Below are positions 1 through 8,128 of a stretch of 64,000 nucleotides of DNA, piece after piece. The stretch's first letter is position 1, and each line of letters opens with the position of its first letter. The notes under the pieces are model-generated. The model was given only the letters and a program-made list of their open reading frames with translations, had not been told where the DNA came from and searched no databases. Where the stretch lies: NCBI RefSeq assembly GCF_014836985.1, contig NZ_JACSPU010000003.1, positions 434,001-498,000 of the forward strand, given 5' to 3'. Origin of the DNA: Planococcus wigleyi. Its GTDB lineage: Bacteria > Bacillota > Bacilli > Bacillales_A > Planococcaceae. Both the position numbers and the translations under genes were made by a program.

Positions 1-137
1 CCGATGAATTGCTGATGGAATATGATTTTGTAATTCTGTACACCGACCTCACCAATACAACAGCCAATAAAATCTATAGGGAAATCGGCTACGAACAAAT
101 CGCCAATCCGGTCCATCTTGTTTTTGAAGAGCAATAA
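1..137 (+). CDS. GNAT-family N-acetyltransferase, C-terminal fragment
   Basis: The window opens inside this gene; only the last 44 codons (first full codon at position 3, stop TAA at 135-137) are visible. The peptide contains the run TDLTNTTANKIYREIGYEQ, the usual C-terminal signature of GNAT acetyltransferases: an Asn-rich alpha-4 segment that contacts acetyl-CoA, followed by an IYREIGY motif. Substrate cannot be inferred. The 86 bp to the next start contain no clear terminator. Confidence 0.75.
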   Translation, partial: DELLMEYDFVILYTDLTNTTANKIYREIGYEQIANPVHLVFEEQ

Positions 138-223
138 ATTTATGCCGACCGCTAAAGGAATAAAATAAAGGTGAAGAGGGTATAAAAAACCTAGGCTGAA
201 AGAAACAGAAGGGAGCGGAGGCT

Positions 224-1192
224 ATGATACGATTTGAAAACGTCACTAAGCGTTTTCCGGATGGAACGGAAGCCTTGAAAGACATTTCACTCGTTCTTCC
301 CACTCATGAGTTGACTGCCATCATCGGTCCCAGTGGATGCGGCAAAACTACGCTGATGAAAATGATCAATAAGCTGGAAAAACCGACTGGCGGCACTATT
401 TATATTGATGAAAATCCAATTAACGGAATGGATGAAGTTCAGCTGCGGCGATCGATCGGCTATGTTATTCAACGAATCGGCTTGTTTCCCCATATGACGA
501 TTTCTGATAACGTATCTCTTGTGCCGAAATTGCTGGAATGGCCTAAAGACAAAAAAGAAGCGCGGGTTCGGGAATTGCTGCAATTGGTCGGTCTTGATCC
601 GGAAACTTACATGGACCGCTTTCCGCTCGAATTGAGCGGTGGGCAGCAACAGCGTGTAGGTGTAATCCGTGCACTTGCGGGAGACCCCAATATTGTCCTG
701 ATGGATGAACCGTTTTCAGCGCTTGATCCCATCAGCCGGGAACAATTGCAGGACGAACTCAGAAATCTTCAACAGACCATCAATAAGACCATTGTGTTTG
801 TTACCCATGACATGGACGAAGCGTTGAAAATTGCCGATTCCATCATCGTTATGCGTGATGGCCAAGTGGAACAGATAGGGACGCCTCAGCAATTGGTGGA
901 CGATCCGGCCAACGAATTTGTCCGTAACTTTATTGGTGTAGAACGTATCAATCAAAAGCGGGCATTCGGTGAAAAACGACTTTTTGAGTTTTTGGACTTA
1001 TTTACTGCAGAATGGAGTGGCGGTGCCGAGAAGATTTCTGCGGATGCCACCATTGAAAAAGCATTTCTTCAATTGGACGACAGCCGCCATAATTACCTGG
1101 CGATTGTTGAAGGCGAGCAAATTATTGCGTATGCCACCGATCGTGATCTGTTGAAAGCGGCTTTGTTTAAAGAACAGGGGGTATCGGTATGA
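224..1192 (+). CDS. opuCA: Osmoprotectant (glycine betaine/choline-type) ABC transporter, ATP-binding protein
   Basis: Cytoplasmic ATPase that powers uptake of compatible solutes. Visible motifs are Walker A GPSGCGKT (residues 35-42), the signature LSGGQQQRVGV near 138, Walker B IVLMDEP near 158 and the switch His in VTHDMDEA. The 322-aa length and a C-terminal extension after about residue 240 resembling one CBS repeat fit the OpuBA/OpuCA type. The ATG follows AGGGAGCGG. The stop overlaps the next start (ATGA), so the permease is translationally coupled. The symbol is by family; OpuB and OpuC cannot be separated by eye. Confidence 0.85.
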   Translation: MIRFENVTKRFPDGTEALKDISLVLPTHELTAIIGPSGCGKTTLMKMINKLEKPTGGTIYIDENPINGMDEVQLRRSIGYVIQRIGLFPHMTISDNVSLVPKLLEWPKDKKEARVRELLQLVGLDPETYMDRFPLELSGGQQQRVGVIRALAGDPNIVLMDEPFSALDPISREQLQDELRNLQQTINKTIVFVTHDMDEALKIADSIIVMRDGQVEQIGTPQQLVDDPANEFVRNFIGVERINQKRAFGEKRLFEFLDLFTAEWSGGAEKISADATIEKAFLQLDDSRHNYLAIVEGEQIIAYATDRDLLKAALFKEQGVSV

Positions 1193-1827
1193 AGAGTTTT
1201 TTGGATACTCTCGTCAGCCGCCAAGATATGATCATCAGCGCTTTTCTGGAACATATCTATCTTTCGTTTGTAGCGGTGGCAATCGGTATCGCAATTGCCT
1301 TGCCGCTGGGAATCATTATTACGCGCTACCGCCGCTATGCTGAACCGATCATTGGGGTAACTGCCGTTTTCCAGACTATTCCAAGCCTTGCTTTGTTCGG
1401 TTTTTTAGTGCCAATTTTAGGGATCGGCTCACCTACCGCTTTAATTGCGCTGATCATCTACGCTTTGCTGCCGATTCTGCGCAATACGTATGCGGGAATT
1501 GTGGGAGTCGACGGCTCTACTATTGAAGCCGGGCGGGGAATGGGCATGACGCGGACACAGATCTTGCGGCAGATTGAGTTGCCTCTTGCTTTGCCGTTCA
1601 TCATGGCTGGAATCCGGACTGCGACTGTACTCACTGTCGGAATAGCGACACTTGCTACCTTCGTTGGAGCGGGAGGTCTGGGAGATATCATCTACCGCGG
1701 CCTGCAATCGTATAATAATTCCCTGGTCTTGGCGGGTGCCCTGCCGGTTGCGTTGCTGGCCATTGGATTTGATCAGATTTTGAAATGGATTGAAAAAAGA
1801 GCAACACCAAAAGGCTTAAAGACATAG
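1189..1827 (+). CDS. opuCB: Osmoprotectant ABC transporter, permease
   Basis: Integral membrane permease of 212 aa with about six hydrophobic segments and the binding-protein-dependent permease loop near residues 105-140 (EAGRGMGMTRTQILRQIELP), which docks on the ATPase. It overlaps the ATPase gene by 4 bp and lies 13 bp before the binding-protein gene. Bacillus OpuB and OpuC loci normally carry a second permease (BD/CD). None is present here, so the transporter probably uses a permease homodimer, or a partner encoded elsewhere. Confidence 0.85.
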   Translation: MKSFLDTLVSRQDMIISAFLEHIYLSFVAVAIGIAIALPLGIIITRYRRYAEPIIGVTAVFQTIPSLALFGFLVPILGIGSPTALIALIIYALLPILRNTYAGIVGVDGSTIEAGRGMGMTRTQILRQIELPLALPFIMAGIRTATVLTVGIATLATFVGAGGLGDIIYRGLQSYNNSLVLAGALPVALLAIGFDQILKWIEKRATPKGLKT

Positions 1828-1840
1828 GAGGAAATTGAGG

Positions 1841-2746
1841 ATGAAAAAAGCGGCATTAGGTATTTTAGTGGCTGGAACAACTGTCATCATTGCGGGTTGC
1901 GGTCCGGGTGGAGGGACATCGGATCCTCTAGTGATCGGCGGAAAGCCGTGGACAGAGCAATATATTTTGCCTCATATCCTTGGGCAGTACATTGAAGCGA
2001 ATTCCGAGTACACAGTGGAATATGAAGACGGGCTTGGTGAAGTGGCGATTTTAACGCCTGCATTGGAGCAGGGAGACATCGACATGTACGTAGAGTATAC
2101 AGGCACCGGCATGAAGGACGTCCTGAAGGAAGAATCGGTGCCTGGACAATCTTCGGAAGAAGTGTTGGAAATCGTCAGAAAAGGATATGAAGAAACGCTG
2201 GACGCGACTTGGCTGGAGCCACTTGGATTTGAAAATGGTTATACATTAGCGTTCTCAAAAGACAAAGGCTACGATGCTGAAACTTACTCGGATCTGGCTG
2301 AGATTTCGAAATCGGAAAATATGCGTTTCGGAGCACCGCATCCTTTCTACGAACGCCAGGGAGACGGCTTTGATGACTTAGTGGCAACCTATCCTTTCGA
2401 ATTTTCAGCAACGGAAAGCTTTGATCCCGCGATTATGTACGAGGCCGTTAATAGTGGGGAAGTAGACGTCATTCCTGCCTTTACGACAGATAGCCGCATC
2501 GGACTCTTCGATCTCGAAACGACCGAAGACGATCAGTCGTTTTTCCCGAAATACGATGCAGTTCCTGTTGTGAGAATGGAGACGCTTGAGGAATATCCTG
2601 AACTTGAAGAGGTCCTAAGCGGACTGGCTGGACAAATCAGTGAAGAAGAAATGCTGGCTATGAACGCGCGTGTGGATGTGGATCAAGACCAAGCCAGTGA
2701 TGTAGCGCGTGAGTTTCTGATTGAAAAAGGATTAATAGAAGAATAA
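1841..2746 (+). CDS. opuCC: Osmoprotectant-binding lipoprotein (OpuCC-like), copy 1
   Basis: Extracellular solute-binding lipoprotein of 301 aa. Residues 1-20 are a lipoprotein signal ending IIAGC (lipidated Cys20). The mature part carries GGKPWTEQYIL and DMYVEYTGTG, typical of the OpuAC/OsmX betaine-choline-carnitine binding family. ATG 1841 is preferred because AGGAGG lies about 9 nt upstream; the in-frame TTG at 1835 is too close to that site. It completes an ATPase-permease-binding-protein operon. A very similar second copy follows at 2913. Confidence 0.85.
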   Translation: MKKAALGILVAGTTVIIAGCGPGGGTSDPLVIGGKPWTEQYILPHILGQYIEANSEYTVEYEDGLGEVAILTPALEQGDIDMYVEYTGTGMKDVLKEESVPGQSSEEVLEIVRKGYEETLDATWLEPLGFENGYTLAFSKDKGYDAETYSDLAEISKSENMRFGAPHPFYERQGDGFDDLVATYPFEFSATESFDPAIMYEAVNSGEVDVIPAFTTDSRIGLFDLETTEDDQSFFPKYDAVPVVRMETLEEYPELEEVLSGLAGQISEEEMLAMNARVDVDQDQASDVAREFLIEKGLIEE

Positions 2747-2754
2747 GGACCAAC

Positions 2755-2805
2755 AGGCGCGTGTGAAAAGCGGAATCAATAGCTTATCACCTTCGCCTTT
2801 TTCTA
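2755..2805 (+). terminator. Probable intrinsic terminator, imperfect stem
   Basis: AGGCG (2755-2759) pairs with CGCCT (2794-2798), extended by an imperfect inner stem (GTGTGAAAAGC with GCTTATCAC), followed by TTTTTCT. It would end the transporter operon before the second binding-protein gene, though the stem is imperfect and read-through is possible. Confidence 0.5.
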
Positions 2806-2912
2806 TTTTATGGGAGCAGGAGTCAGGATTTTATAGTATTTAATTCCGTTTTCTTGTACAATTATTTTAACTTAAAATAGATTGTAAATTCTGAAAACTA
2901 AGGAGGGGGAAA

Positions 2913-3818
2913 ATGAGAAGTGGTCTGATCATTTGTATAACAGCGATAAGTGCAGCTCTTCTTACAGCGTGTGGAGGGCAGGCGGAAAATTCGGATCCCA
3001 TCGTCATTGGAGGCAAACCGTGGACTGAACAGTATATTCTGCCGCAGATTTTGGGCCAATACATTGAAGCCAACTCGGAGTATTCGGTAAGTTACGAAGA
3101 AGGGTTGGGGGAAGTGTCGATTTTGACGCCGGCGATTGAAGACGGAGATATTGACATGTACGTTGAGTATACGGGGACTGGACTAAAAGATGTTTTAAAA
3201 GAAGAGTCCGTGATTGGGGAATCTTCAGAAGAAGTGCTGGCGCGTGTGCGGTCTGGCTACGAGGAAACTTTAGGGGTGACTTGGCTGGAACCGTTGGGCT
3301 TTGAAAACAGTTATACAGTGGCTTTTTCTAAAGACAGCGGCTTTGCGGCACAGACACTTTCGGAGCTGGCGGAAATAACCCGATTGCAACCTGTAAGCTT
3401 TGGTGGGCCCCATTCCTTTTATGAGCGTGAAGGAGATGGCTATGAAGATTTAGTATCCACATACAAAATGGAGTTTTCTGGAACTGAAAGTTTTGATCCT
3501 TCTATTATGTACGAAGCGGTTGCCGAAGGGAGTGTGGACGTCATCCCTGCCTTCACGACAGACAGCCGAATCGAATTATTCGATTTGCAGACCACCGAAG
3601 ATGATTTAGGATTTTTTCCAAAATACGATGCTGTACCGATTGTCCGGCAAGAAACCTTAGAAGAGTATCCTGAGCTTGAAGATTTGGTGAATGAACTTGC
3701 CGGTCAAATCAGTGAAGAAGATATGCTGCTCATGAATGCAAAGGTTGACCAAGACCAGGCGATCGCAAGCGATGTAGCGCGTGAATTTCTGATTGAAAAA
3801 GGATTGATAGACGAATGA
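2913..3818 (+). CDS. Osmoprotectant-binding lipoprotein (OpuCC-like), copy 2
   Basis: A 301-aa paralogue of the upstream protein. The signal peptide is different, ending LLTAC with lipidated Cys20, but the mature sequence is near-collinear: GGKPWTEQYILPQILGQYIE, EYTGTGLKDVLKEES and the C-terminal DVAREFLIEKGLI are shared. ATG 2913 has AGGAGGGGG just upstream. A probable terminator separates it from the transporter operon, so it may be expressed on its own. It probably feeds the same permease with a different ligand preference (inference). Confidence 0.85.
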   Translation: MRSGLIICITAISAALLTACGGQAENSDPIVIGGKPWTEQYILPQILGQYIEANSEYSVSYEEGLGEVSILTPAIEDGDIDMYVEYTGTGLKDVLKEESVIGESSEEVLARVRSGYEETLGVTWLEPLGFENSYTVAFSKDSGFAAQTLSELAEITRLQPVSFGGPHSFYEREGDGYEDLVSTYKMEFSGTESFDPSIMYEAVAEGSVDVIPAFTTDSRIELFDLQTTEDDLGFFPKYDAVPIVRQETLEEYPELEDLVNELAGQISEEDMLLMNAKVDQDQAIASDVAREFLIEKGLIDE

Positions 3819-3821
3819 GGG

Positions 3822-3855
3822 AGATTCTGCAGCTTCGGCTGCAGAATCTTTTTAT
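3822..3855 (+). terminator. Intrinsic terminator after binding-protein copy 2
   Basis: A perfect 12-bp stem (AGATTCTGCAGC at 3822-3833 with its complement at 3838-3849) closes on a TTCG tetraloop and is followed by a T-run. Confidence 0.92.
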
Positions 3856-3970
3856 TTGAAATACGCATCTTTTTGTTTTAGTTCAGCCTCTGCCTGATAG
3901 TGACAGTCACGGGGATTACTTCTTTATTTCTTCTAGCATTTGGGAATAGGTTCTTGTACAATGAATTTAA

Positions 3971-3988
3971 TGAGTGAATAGTCATTCA
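3971..3988 (+). promoter_or_regulatory. FadR-type operator upstream of the acyl-CoA operon
   Basis: The 18-mer TGAGTGAATAGTCATTCA matches the Bacillus FadR (TetR family) consensus TGAATGAMTANTCATTCA with one mismatch. It lies 48-65 bp before the thiolase start. FadR represses fatty-acid degradation genes and is released by long-chain acyl-CoA. A possible -10, TACAAT (3957-3962), lies just upstream, without a clear -35. Confidence 0.8.
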
Positions 3989-4035
3989 ATTCAGCTAAAT
4001 GAAAGCGATTCCAATAAAATGGTGGGGTGAGACAT

Positions 4036-5184
4036 GTGAGAGAAGTTGTGATTATAGAAGGGGTACGTTCTCCGGTGGGAAGAAGAAAAGGTGGATTTGC
4101 CAATACACGTCCGGATGAACTGGCAGCAATTGTGCTGGATGAACTGGTGACGCGTGCAGGAGTAGATAAAAAAGACATAGAAGATGTTATTTTGGGCTGT
4201 GTGTCGCAGGCCGGTGAACAGGGTGGGAACATCGCCCGTACGGCAGCATTGATTGCTGGTTTTCCAGATTACGTGCCGGGTGTCACCATTGACCGCCAAT
4301 GTGGATCTAGCCAGCAGGCTGTCCATTTCGGGGCACAGGCGATTTTAGCAGGAGACATGGACATTGTCATCGCTGGCGGTGTAGAAAGCATGACGCGCGT
4401 TCCGATGTTCTCCAATATGCAAGGCGCCAAGCTGAGTGAAAAACTGACCAATCAATACGAAATCATTAATCAGGGGTTGTCAGCTGAACGGATTGCTGAA
4501 AAATGGAGATTCACACGCGAACAGTTGGATGCCTTCGCGGTACAGAGCCATGAACGTGCGCAACAAGCCATTCAGGCCGGGCATTACGAACGTGAAATTG
4601 TGCCGATTGAAACGCAAGGGCCGGAAGGTGAAAGCCGGACAGTGGCGGTGGATGAAGGGCCGCGTCCAGGCACAACGCAGGAAGTATTGGCCGGGTTAAA
4701 AACGGCCTTTGATGAAAATGGAGTAATTACAGCAGGCAATGCCAGCCAAATGAGTGACGGCGCTTCAGCCGTTTTATTGATGTCGGCTGAGAAAGCAAAA
4801 GAATTGGGCTTGAAGCCGAAAGCGCGGATTCTCGCGCGTGTAGTGGTGGGTTCTGACCCGACATTAATGCTGACAGGGCCGATAGCTGCGACAAAGAAAG
4901 TCCTTGAAAAAGCAGGACTGGAAATCGGCGATATGGACCGCTATGAAGTCAATGAAGCATTTGCGCCGGTGCCGCTTGCTTGGCTGCACGATATCGGAGG
5001 AGATCCTGAAAAGTTGAATGTCAACGGAGGAGCAATTGCTCTTGGCCATCCACTAGGCGCGACAGGCACCAAACTATTGGTATCGCTGCTGCATGAGTTG
5101 GAACGGGCAGAAGGGCGCTACGGCTTGCTGGCTATTTGTGAAGGAATGGGCATGGCCAATGCGACGATTATTGAAAAACTATAA
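4036..5184 (+). CDS. fadA: Acetyl-CoA C-acyltransferase (thiolase)
   Basis: Thiolase of 382 aa that cleaves 3-ketoacyl-CoA with CoA in beta-oxidation, or condenses acetyl-CoA in reverse. The nucleophilic Cys lies in DRQCGSSQQA (about Cys89). The C-terminal GGAIALGHPLGATG and CEGMGMA carry the catalytic His and second Cys. GTG 4036 is chosen because GGGGTGA lies about 5 nt upstream and the N-terminus MREVVIIEGVRSP is canonical; the earlier in-frame GTG at 4027 lies inside the ribosome site. First gene of a five-gene operon behind the FadR-type box. The symbol is a family assignment. Confidence 0.85.
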   Translation: MREVVIIEGVRSPVGRRKGGFANTRPDELAAIVLDELVTRAGVDKKDIEDVILGCVSQAGEQGGNIARTAALIAGFPDYVPGVTIDRQCGSSQQAVHFGAQAILAGDMDIVIAGGVESMTRVPMFSNMQGAKLSEKLTNQYEIINQGLSAERIAEKWRFTREQLDAFAVQSHERAQQAIQAGHYEREIVPIETQGPEGESRTVAVDEGPRPGTTQEVLAGLKTAFDENGVITAGNASQMSDGASAVLLMSAEKAKELGLKPKARILARVVVGSDPTLMLTGPIAATKKVLEKAGLEIGDMDRYEVNEAFAPVPLAWLHDIGGDPEKLNVNGGAIALGHPLGATGTKLLVSLLHELERAEGRYGLLAICEGMGMANATIIEKL

Positions 5185-5211
5185 ATCAATTGAATGTTGA
5201 GGGGGAAGACA

Positions 5212-5982
5212 ATGGAATTTTCACAGGTTAAGGCAGTGGTGACAGGCGGAGCTTCCGGGCTTGGAGAAGCGACGGTGCGCCGCATTGCAGAAATTGGCGG
5301 CAAAGCAGCTATATTTGATTTGAACGCAGAACGTGCACATAAGTTGATTGAAGAATTGGGCGAAGAATCGGTTGTTTACATGGAGACGGATGTGACAGAC
5401 GTTGGACAGGTTGAAAGCAACATCAATGCAGCGGTTGAGCAATTCGGGGCGATCAATTTGATTGTCAACTGTGCAGGGATAGGAACTCCTGGAAAAGTGT
5501 TATCCAAAGGAACGCCGATCGCGCTGGATCAATTTGAAAAAGTCATCAAAGTGAATTTGATCGGCAGTTTTAATGTAATCCGTATTGCTGCGGCAGCTAT
5601 GCAGAAGAACGAACCGAACGAGGAAGGCGAGCGCGGAGTCATCATTTCAACCGCCTCCGTTGCAGCCTATGAAGGGCAGATTGGCCAAGCGGCCTATAGC
5701 GCTTCAAAGGGTGGGGTCGTATCGATGACGTTGCCGATAGCGAGAGAACTGGCGAGAGACGGCATCCGTGTCATGGCGATTGCGCCTGGGCTGATGGAGA
5801 CGCCGATGGTGGAAGGGCTGCCGGATGCAGCCATTGCTTCCTTGTCTGCAGCAGTGCCATTTCCGGCACGCCTCGGAAAACCTGCTGAATATGCACAATT
5901 GGTCGAAAGCATTGCAGCAAATCCGATGCTGAATGGCGAAACGATCCGGCTTGACGGAGCAATCCGCATGCAACCGAAATAA
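5212..5982 (+). CDS. SDR-family 3-hydroxyacyl-CoA dehydrogenase (HSD10-like)
   Basis: Short-chain dehydrogenase of 256 aa. Visible are the nucleotide-binding TGGASGLG near residues 12-19, NCAG, and the catalytic Ser-Tyr-Lys set ([11 protein letters not shown], then YSASKGG). Overall pattern and length match type-2 3-hydroxyacyl-CoA dehydrogenases (HSD17B10-like), which oxidise 3-hydroxyacyl-CoA, including branched-chain substrates, with NAD. ATG 5212 follows GGGGGAAG; an upstream in-frame ATG at 5194 would place that site inside the gene. Position between thiolase and acyl-CoA dehydrogenase supports a beta-oxidation role. Confidence 0.82.
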   Translation: MEFSQVKAVVTGGASGLGEATVRRIAEIGGKAAIFDLNAERAHKLIEELGEESVVYMETDVTDVGQVESNINAAVEQFGAINLIVNCAGIGTPGKVLSKGTPIALDQFEKVIKVNLIGSFNVIRIAAAAMQKNEPNEEGERGVIISTASVAAYEGQIGQAAYSASKGGVVSMTLPIARELARDGIRVMAIAPGLMETPMVEGLPDAAIASLSAAVPFPARLGKPAEYAQLVESIAANPMLNGETIRLDGAIRMQPK

Positions 5983-5995
5983 GGGGGACGAAAAA

Positions 5996-7144
5996 ATGGG
6001 GAAATACCGTTTTGAAGAAGAAGAGCACGTCATGTTCCGCAAGTCGTTGCGGAAGTTTTTGGAGAAAGAGGCAATTCCAAATTACGATCAATGGGAAAAA
6101 GATCGCCTCATTCCGAAATCATTTTGGAAAAAGCTTGGAGAAATGGGCTTTTTAAGTCCTCAAGTAGAAGAGCAATACGGCGGGCTTGGCCTGGATTTTC
6201 GTTATGCGGTCGTAATTGGAGAAGAAATGGAGCGGGTGGGCGCCAGTTTGACAGGTGTTGGGCTCCATAATGACATTACGGTTCCTTACATTGAAGCCTA
6301 TGGAAACGAAGAACAGAAACAGCGCTGGCTGCCAGGCTGTGTTTCTGGCGATCACATTACAGCGATTGCCATGACAGAGCCGGGAGCTGGATCTGACCTG
6401 GCTAATATATCAACCACTGCCGTTCGGGATGGCGACAATTACATAGTCAATGGCCAGAAGACCTTCATCACCAACGGCATCAATTCGACGTTGGTTTTAG
6501 TGGTGGTGAAAACCGATCCAAAAGCAGAACCGAAGCATCGCGGAATTTCGTTGCTGATGGTGGAAGAAGGAACGCCAGGCTTTACAAAAGGGCGCAAGCT
6601 CGACAAGGTCGGCCTCCATGCACAGGATACATCCGAGCTGTACTTTGAAGACTGCATAGTTCCTGCAGCAAATTTGATCGGCGAAGAAAACAAAGGCTTT
6701 ACTTACCTGATGGAAAAACTGCAGCAAGAACGCCTGGTGGTTGCCATGGCAGCTCAAGTGGCTTCAGAAGATATGCTGGAAATGACCTTGGATTACGTGA
6801 AATCAAGAAAAGCCTTTGGCAAACCGATCGGCTCGTTCCAGAATTCCCAATTCAAGTTGGTGGAAATGGCGACGGAAATCGAATTGGGCCATTCGTTTTT
6901 GGAGTCGCTCATTGAAGACCATATGGCTGGCAAAGACATCGTCTCCAAAGTATCGATGGCGAAATTTTGGCTGACCGATACGGCGAAAAGGATTTCCGGA
7001 GAATGCATGCAATTGCATGGGGGATATGGATATATGGAAGAATACAAAATTGCCCGGCGCTACCGTGACATTCCGGTAGCCGCGATTTATGCGGGTTCCA
7101 ATGAAATCATGAAAACCATCATCGCCAAACGGATGGGGCTCTAA
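5996..7144 (+). CDS. Acyl-CoA dehydrogenase (long-chain/isovaleryl-type)
   Basis: FAD flavoprotein of 382 aa that oxidises acyl-CoA to 2-enoyl-CoA. Signatures are AMTEPGAGSDLAN (substrate and FAD loop) and QLHGGYGYMEEY near the C-terminus. The terminal loop reads YAGSNEIMK without the Glu of short-chain enzymes, while YLMEKLQQERL supplies the Glu position used by isovaleryl and long-chain dehydrogenases. This suggests long or branched substrates (inference). ATG 5996 follows GGGGGAC; a longer upstream frame overlaps the SDR gene and lacks a ribosome site. The next gene starts immediately after the stop. Confidence 0.87.
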   Translation: MGKYRFEEEEHVMFRKSLRKFLEKEAIPNYDQWEKDRLIPKSFWKKLGEMGFLSPQVEEQYGGLGLDFRYAVVIGEEMERVGASLTGVGLHNDITVPYIEAYGNEEQKQRWLPGCVSGDHITAIAMTEPGAGSDLANISTTAVRDGDNYIVNGQKTFITNGINSTLVLVVVKTDPKAEPKHRGISLLMVEEGTPGFTKGRKLDKVGLHAQDTSELYFEDCIVPAANLIGEENKGFTYLMEKLQQERLVVAMAAQVASEDMLEMTLDYVKSRKAFGKPIGSFQNSQFKLVEMATEIELGHSFLESLIEDHMAGKDIVSKVSMAKFWLTDTAKRISGECMQLHGGYGYMEEYKIARRYRDIPVAAIYAGSNEIMKTIIAKRMGL

Positions 7145-8128
7145 ATGAAGGATGCGTTGAAAGGCGTTCGCGTACTGGATGTCACTTATTATGTTCCGGG
7201 ACCGTATGCCGGCATGCGGCTCGCTGAATTGGGAGCGGAAGTCATCAAAGTGGAGCCGCCTGCCGGTGACCCTGCTCGCTATATGAGCGGCGGCCATGTC
7301 CATCGGGCCAATAACCGGGGGAAGAAAATTGTCCATATCGACTTGAAATCACCTGAAGGGCGTTTAGAGATGTTGGATTTGGTGAAAAGTGCGGACGCGC
7401 TCATTGAAACATTCCGGCCGGGCGTCATGAAAAAATTAGGCTTGGATTATGACAGTTTGAAAGCGGTTAAACCGGATTTGGTTTATTGCTCTTTATCGGG
7501 GTACGGGCAAACCGGTGAAATGGCAAGCCTTGGCAGCCATGATCTGAACTATATGGCTTTATCCGGTGCCTTGGATCAATTGGCGGATGCTTCCGGAAAA
7601 CCGGTCCATCCGACCAATACTTTTGCTGATTTTACTGGAGGCCTATTGGCGTCTGAACAGCTGATTGCGGCATTGTTGAAGAAATTCAGGACCGGCGAGG
7701 GACAGTATTTGGATATCGCCCTTGTAGAAGTAATGGCGGAATTTCTTGGCAACCATGATGTCTACCATGAAGCGGGCATTTCAGAAAAAGGAGTACCTGA
7801 AATCGGCGGCGCACGTGTCAGCTATGCTATTTATGAAACAAAGGATAGCCGTTATATGACGTTAGGCGCGCTGGAAGACAAATTCTGGCGGGCGTTCTGT
7901 GAGTTTGCCCAACGGCCAGAATGGCTTGAGTGGGCAGAGAAACCACTGGATAGCCCCGAACACCGAGAAATAACGGAGTTTTTCAAATCGAAAGACTGGC
8001 TGGAATGGTACCAAATATCCTTGCAGGTGGATGCCTGCCTGGCGCCTGTATTAAAAGCGCATGAACGGCATGAGCACCCGTTTTTCATCGAAAAAAATAG
8101 AGCGAAAAAGGAGTCGGATGTGACATGA
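7145..8128 (+). CDS. CaiB/BaiF family protein, alpha-methylacyl-CoA racemase-like
   Basis: A 327-aa family III CoA-transferase fold, shorter than the roughly 380-400 aa of true CoA transferases and close to alpha-methylacyl-CoA racemases. The racemase-type catalytic pair appears present: His in GSHDLNYMALSG and Asp in FADFTGG, spaced as in mycobacterial MCR. It would epimerise 2-methyl-branched acyl-CoA so that a stereospecific dehydrogenase can use it. This fits a bacterium with branched-chain lipids and the neighbouring beta-oxidation genes (inference). It starts directly after the upstream stop and overlaps the ligase gene by 4 bp. Confidence 0.75.
   Translation: MKDALKGVRVLDVTYYVPGPYAGMRLAELGAEVIKVEPPAGDPARYMSGGHVHRANNRGKKIVHIDLKSPEGRLEMLDLVKSADALIETFRPGVMKKLGLDYDSLKAVKPDLVYCSLSGYGQTGEMASLGSHDLNYMALSGALDQLADASGKPVHPTNTFADFTGGLLASEQLIAALLKKFRTGEGQYLDIALVEVMAEFLGNHDVYHEAGISEKGVPEIGGARVSYAIYETKDSRYMTLGALEDKFWRAFCEFAQRPEWLEWAEKPLDSPEHREITEFFKSKDWLEWYQISLQVDACLAPVLKAHERHEHPFFIEKNRAKKESDVT

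Noticed and set aside
2851-3962. Identical 12-mer TTCTTGTACAAT before binding-protein copy 2 (2851) and before the thiolase (3951)
   Set aside because: Probably chance similarity of AT-rich promoter regions; no shared -35/-10 layout could be fitted.
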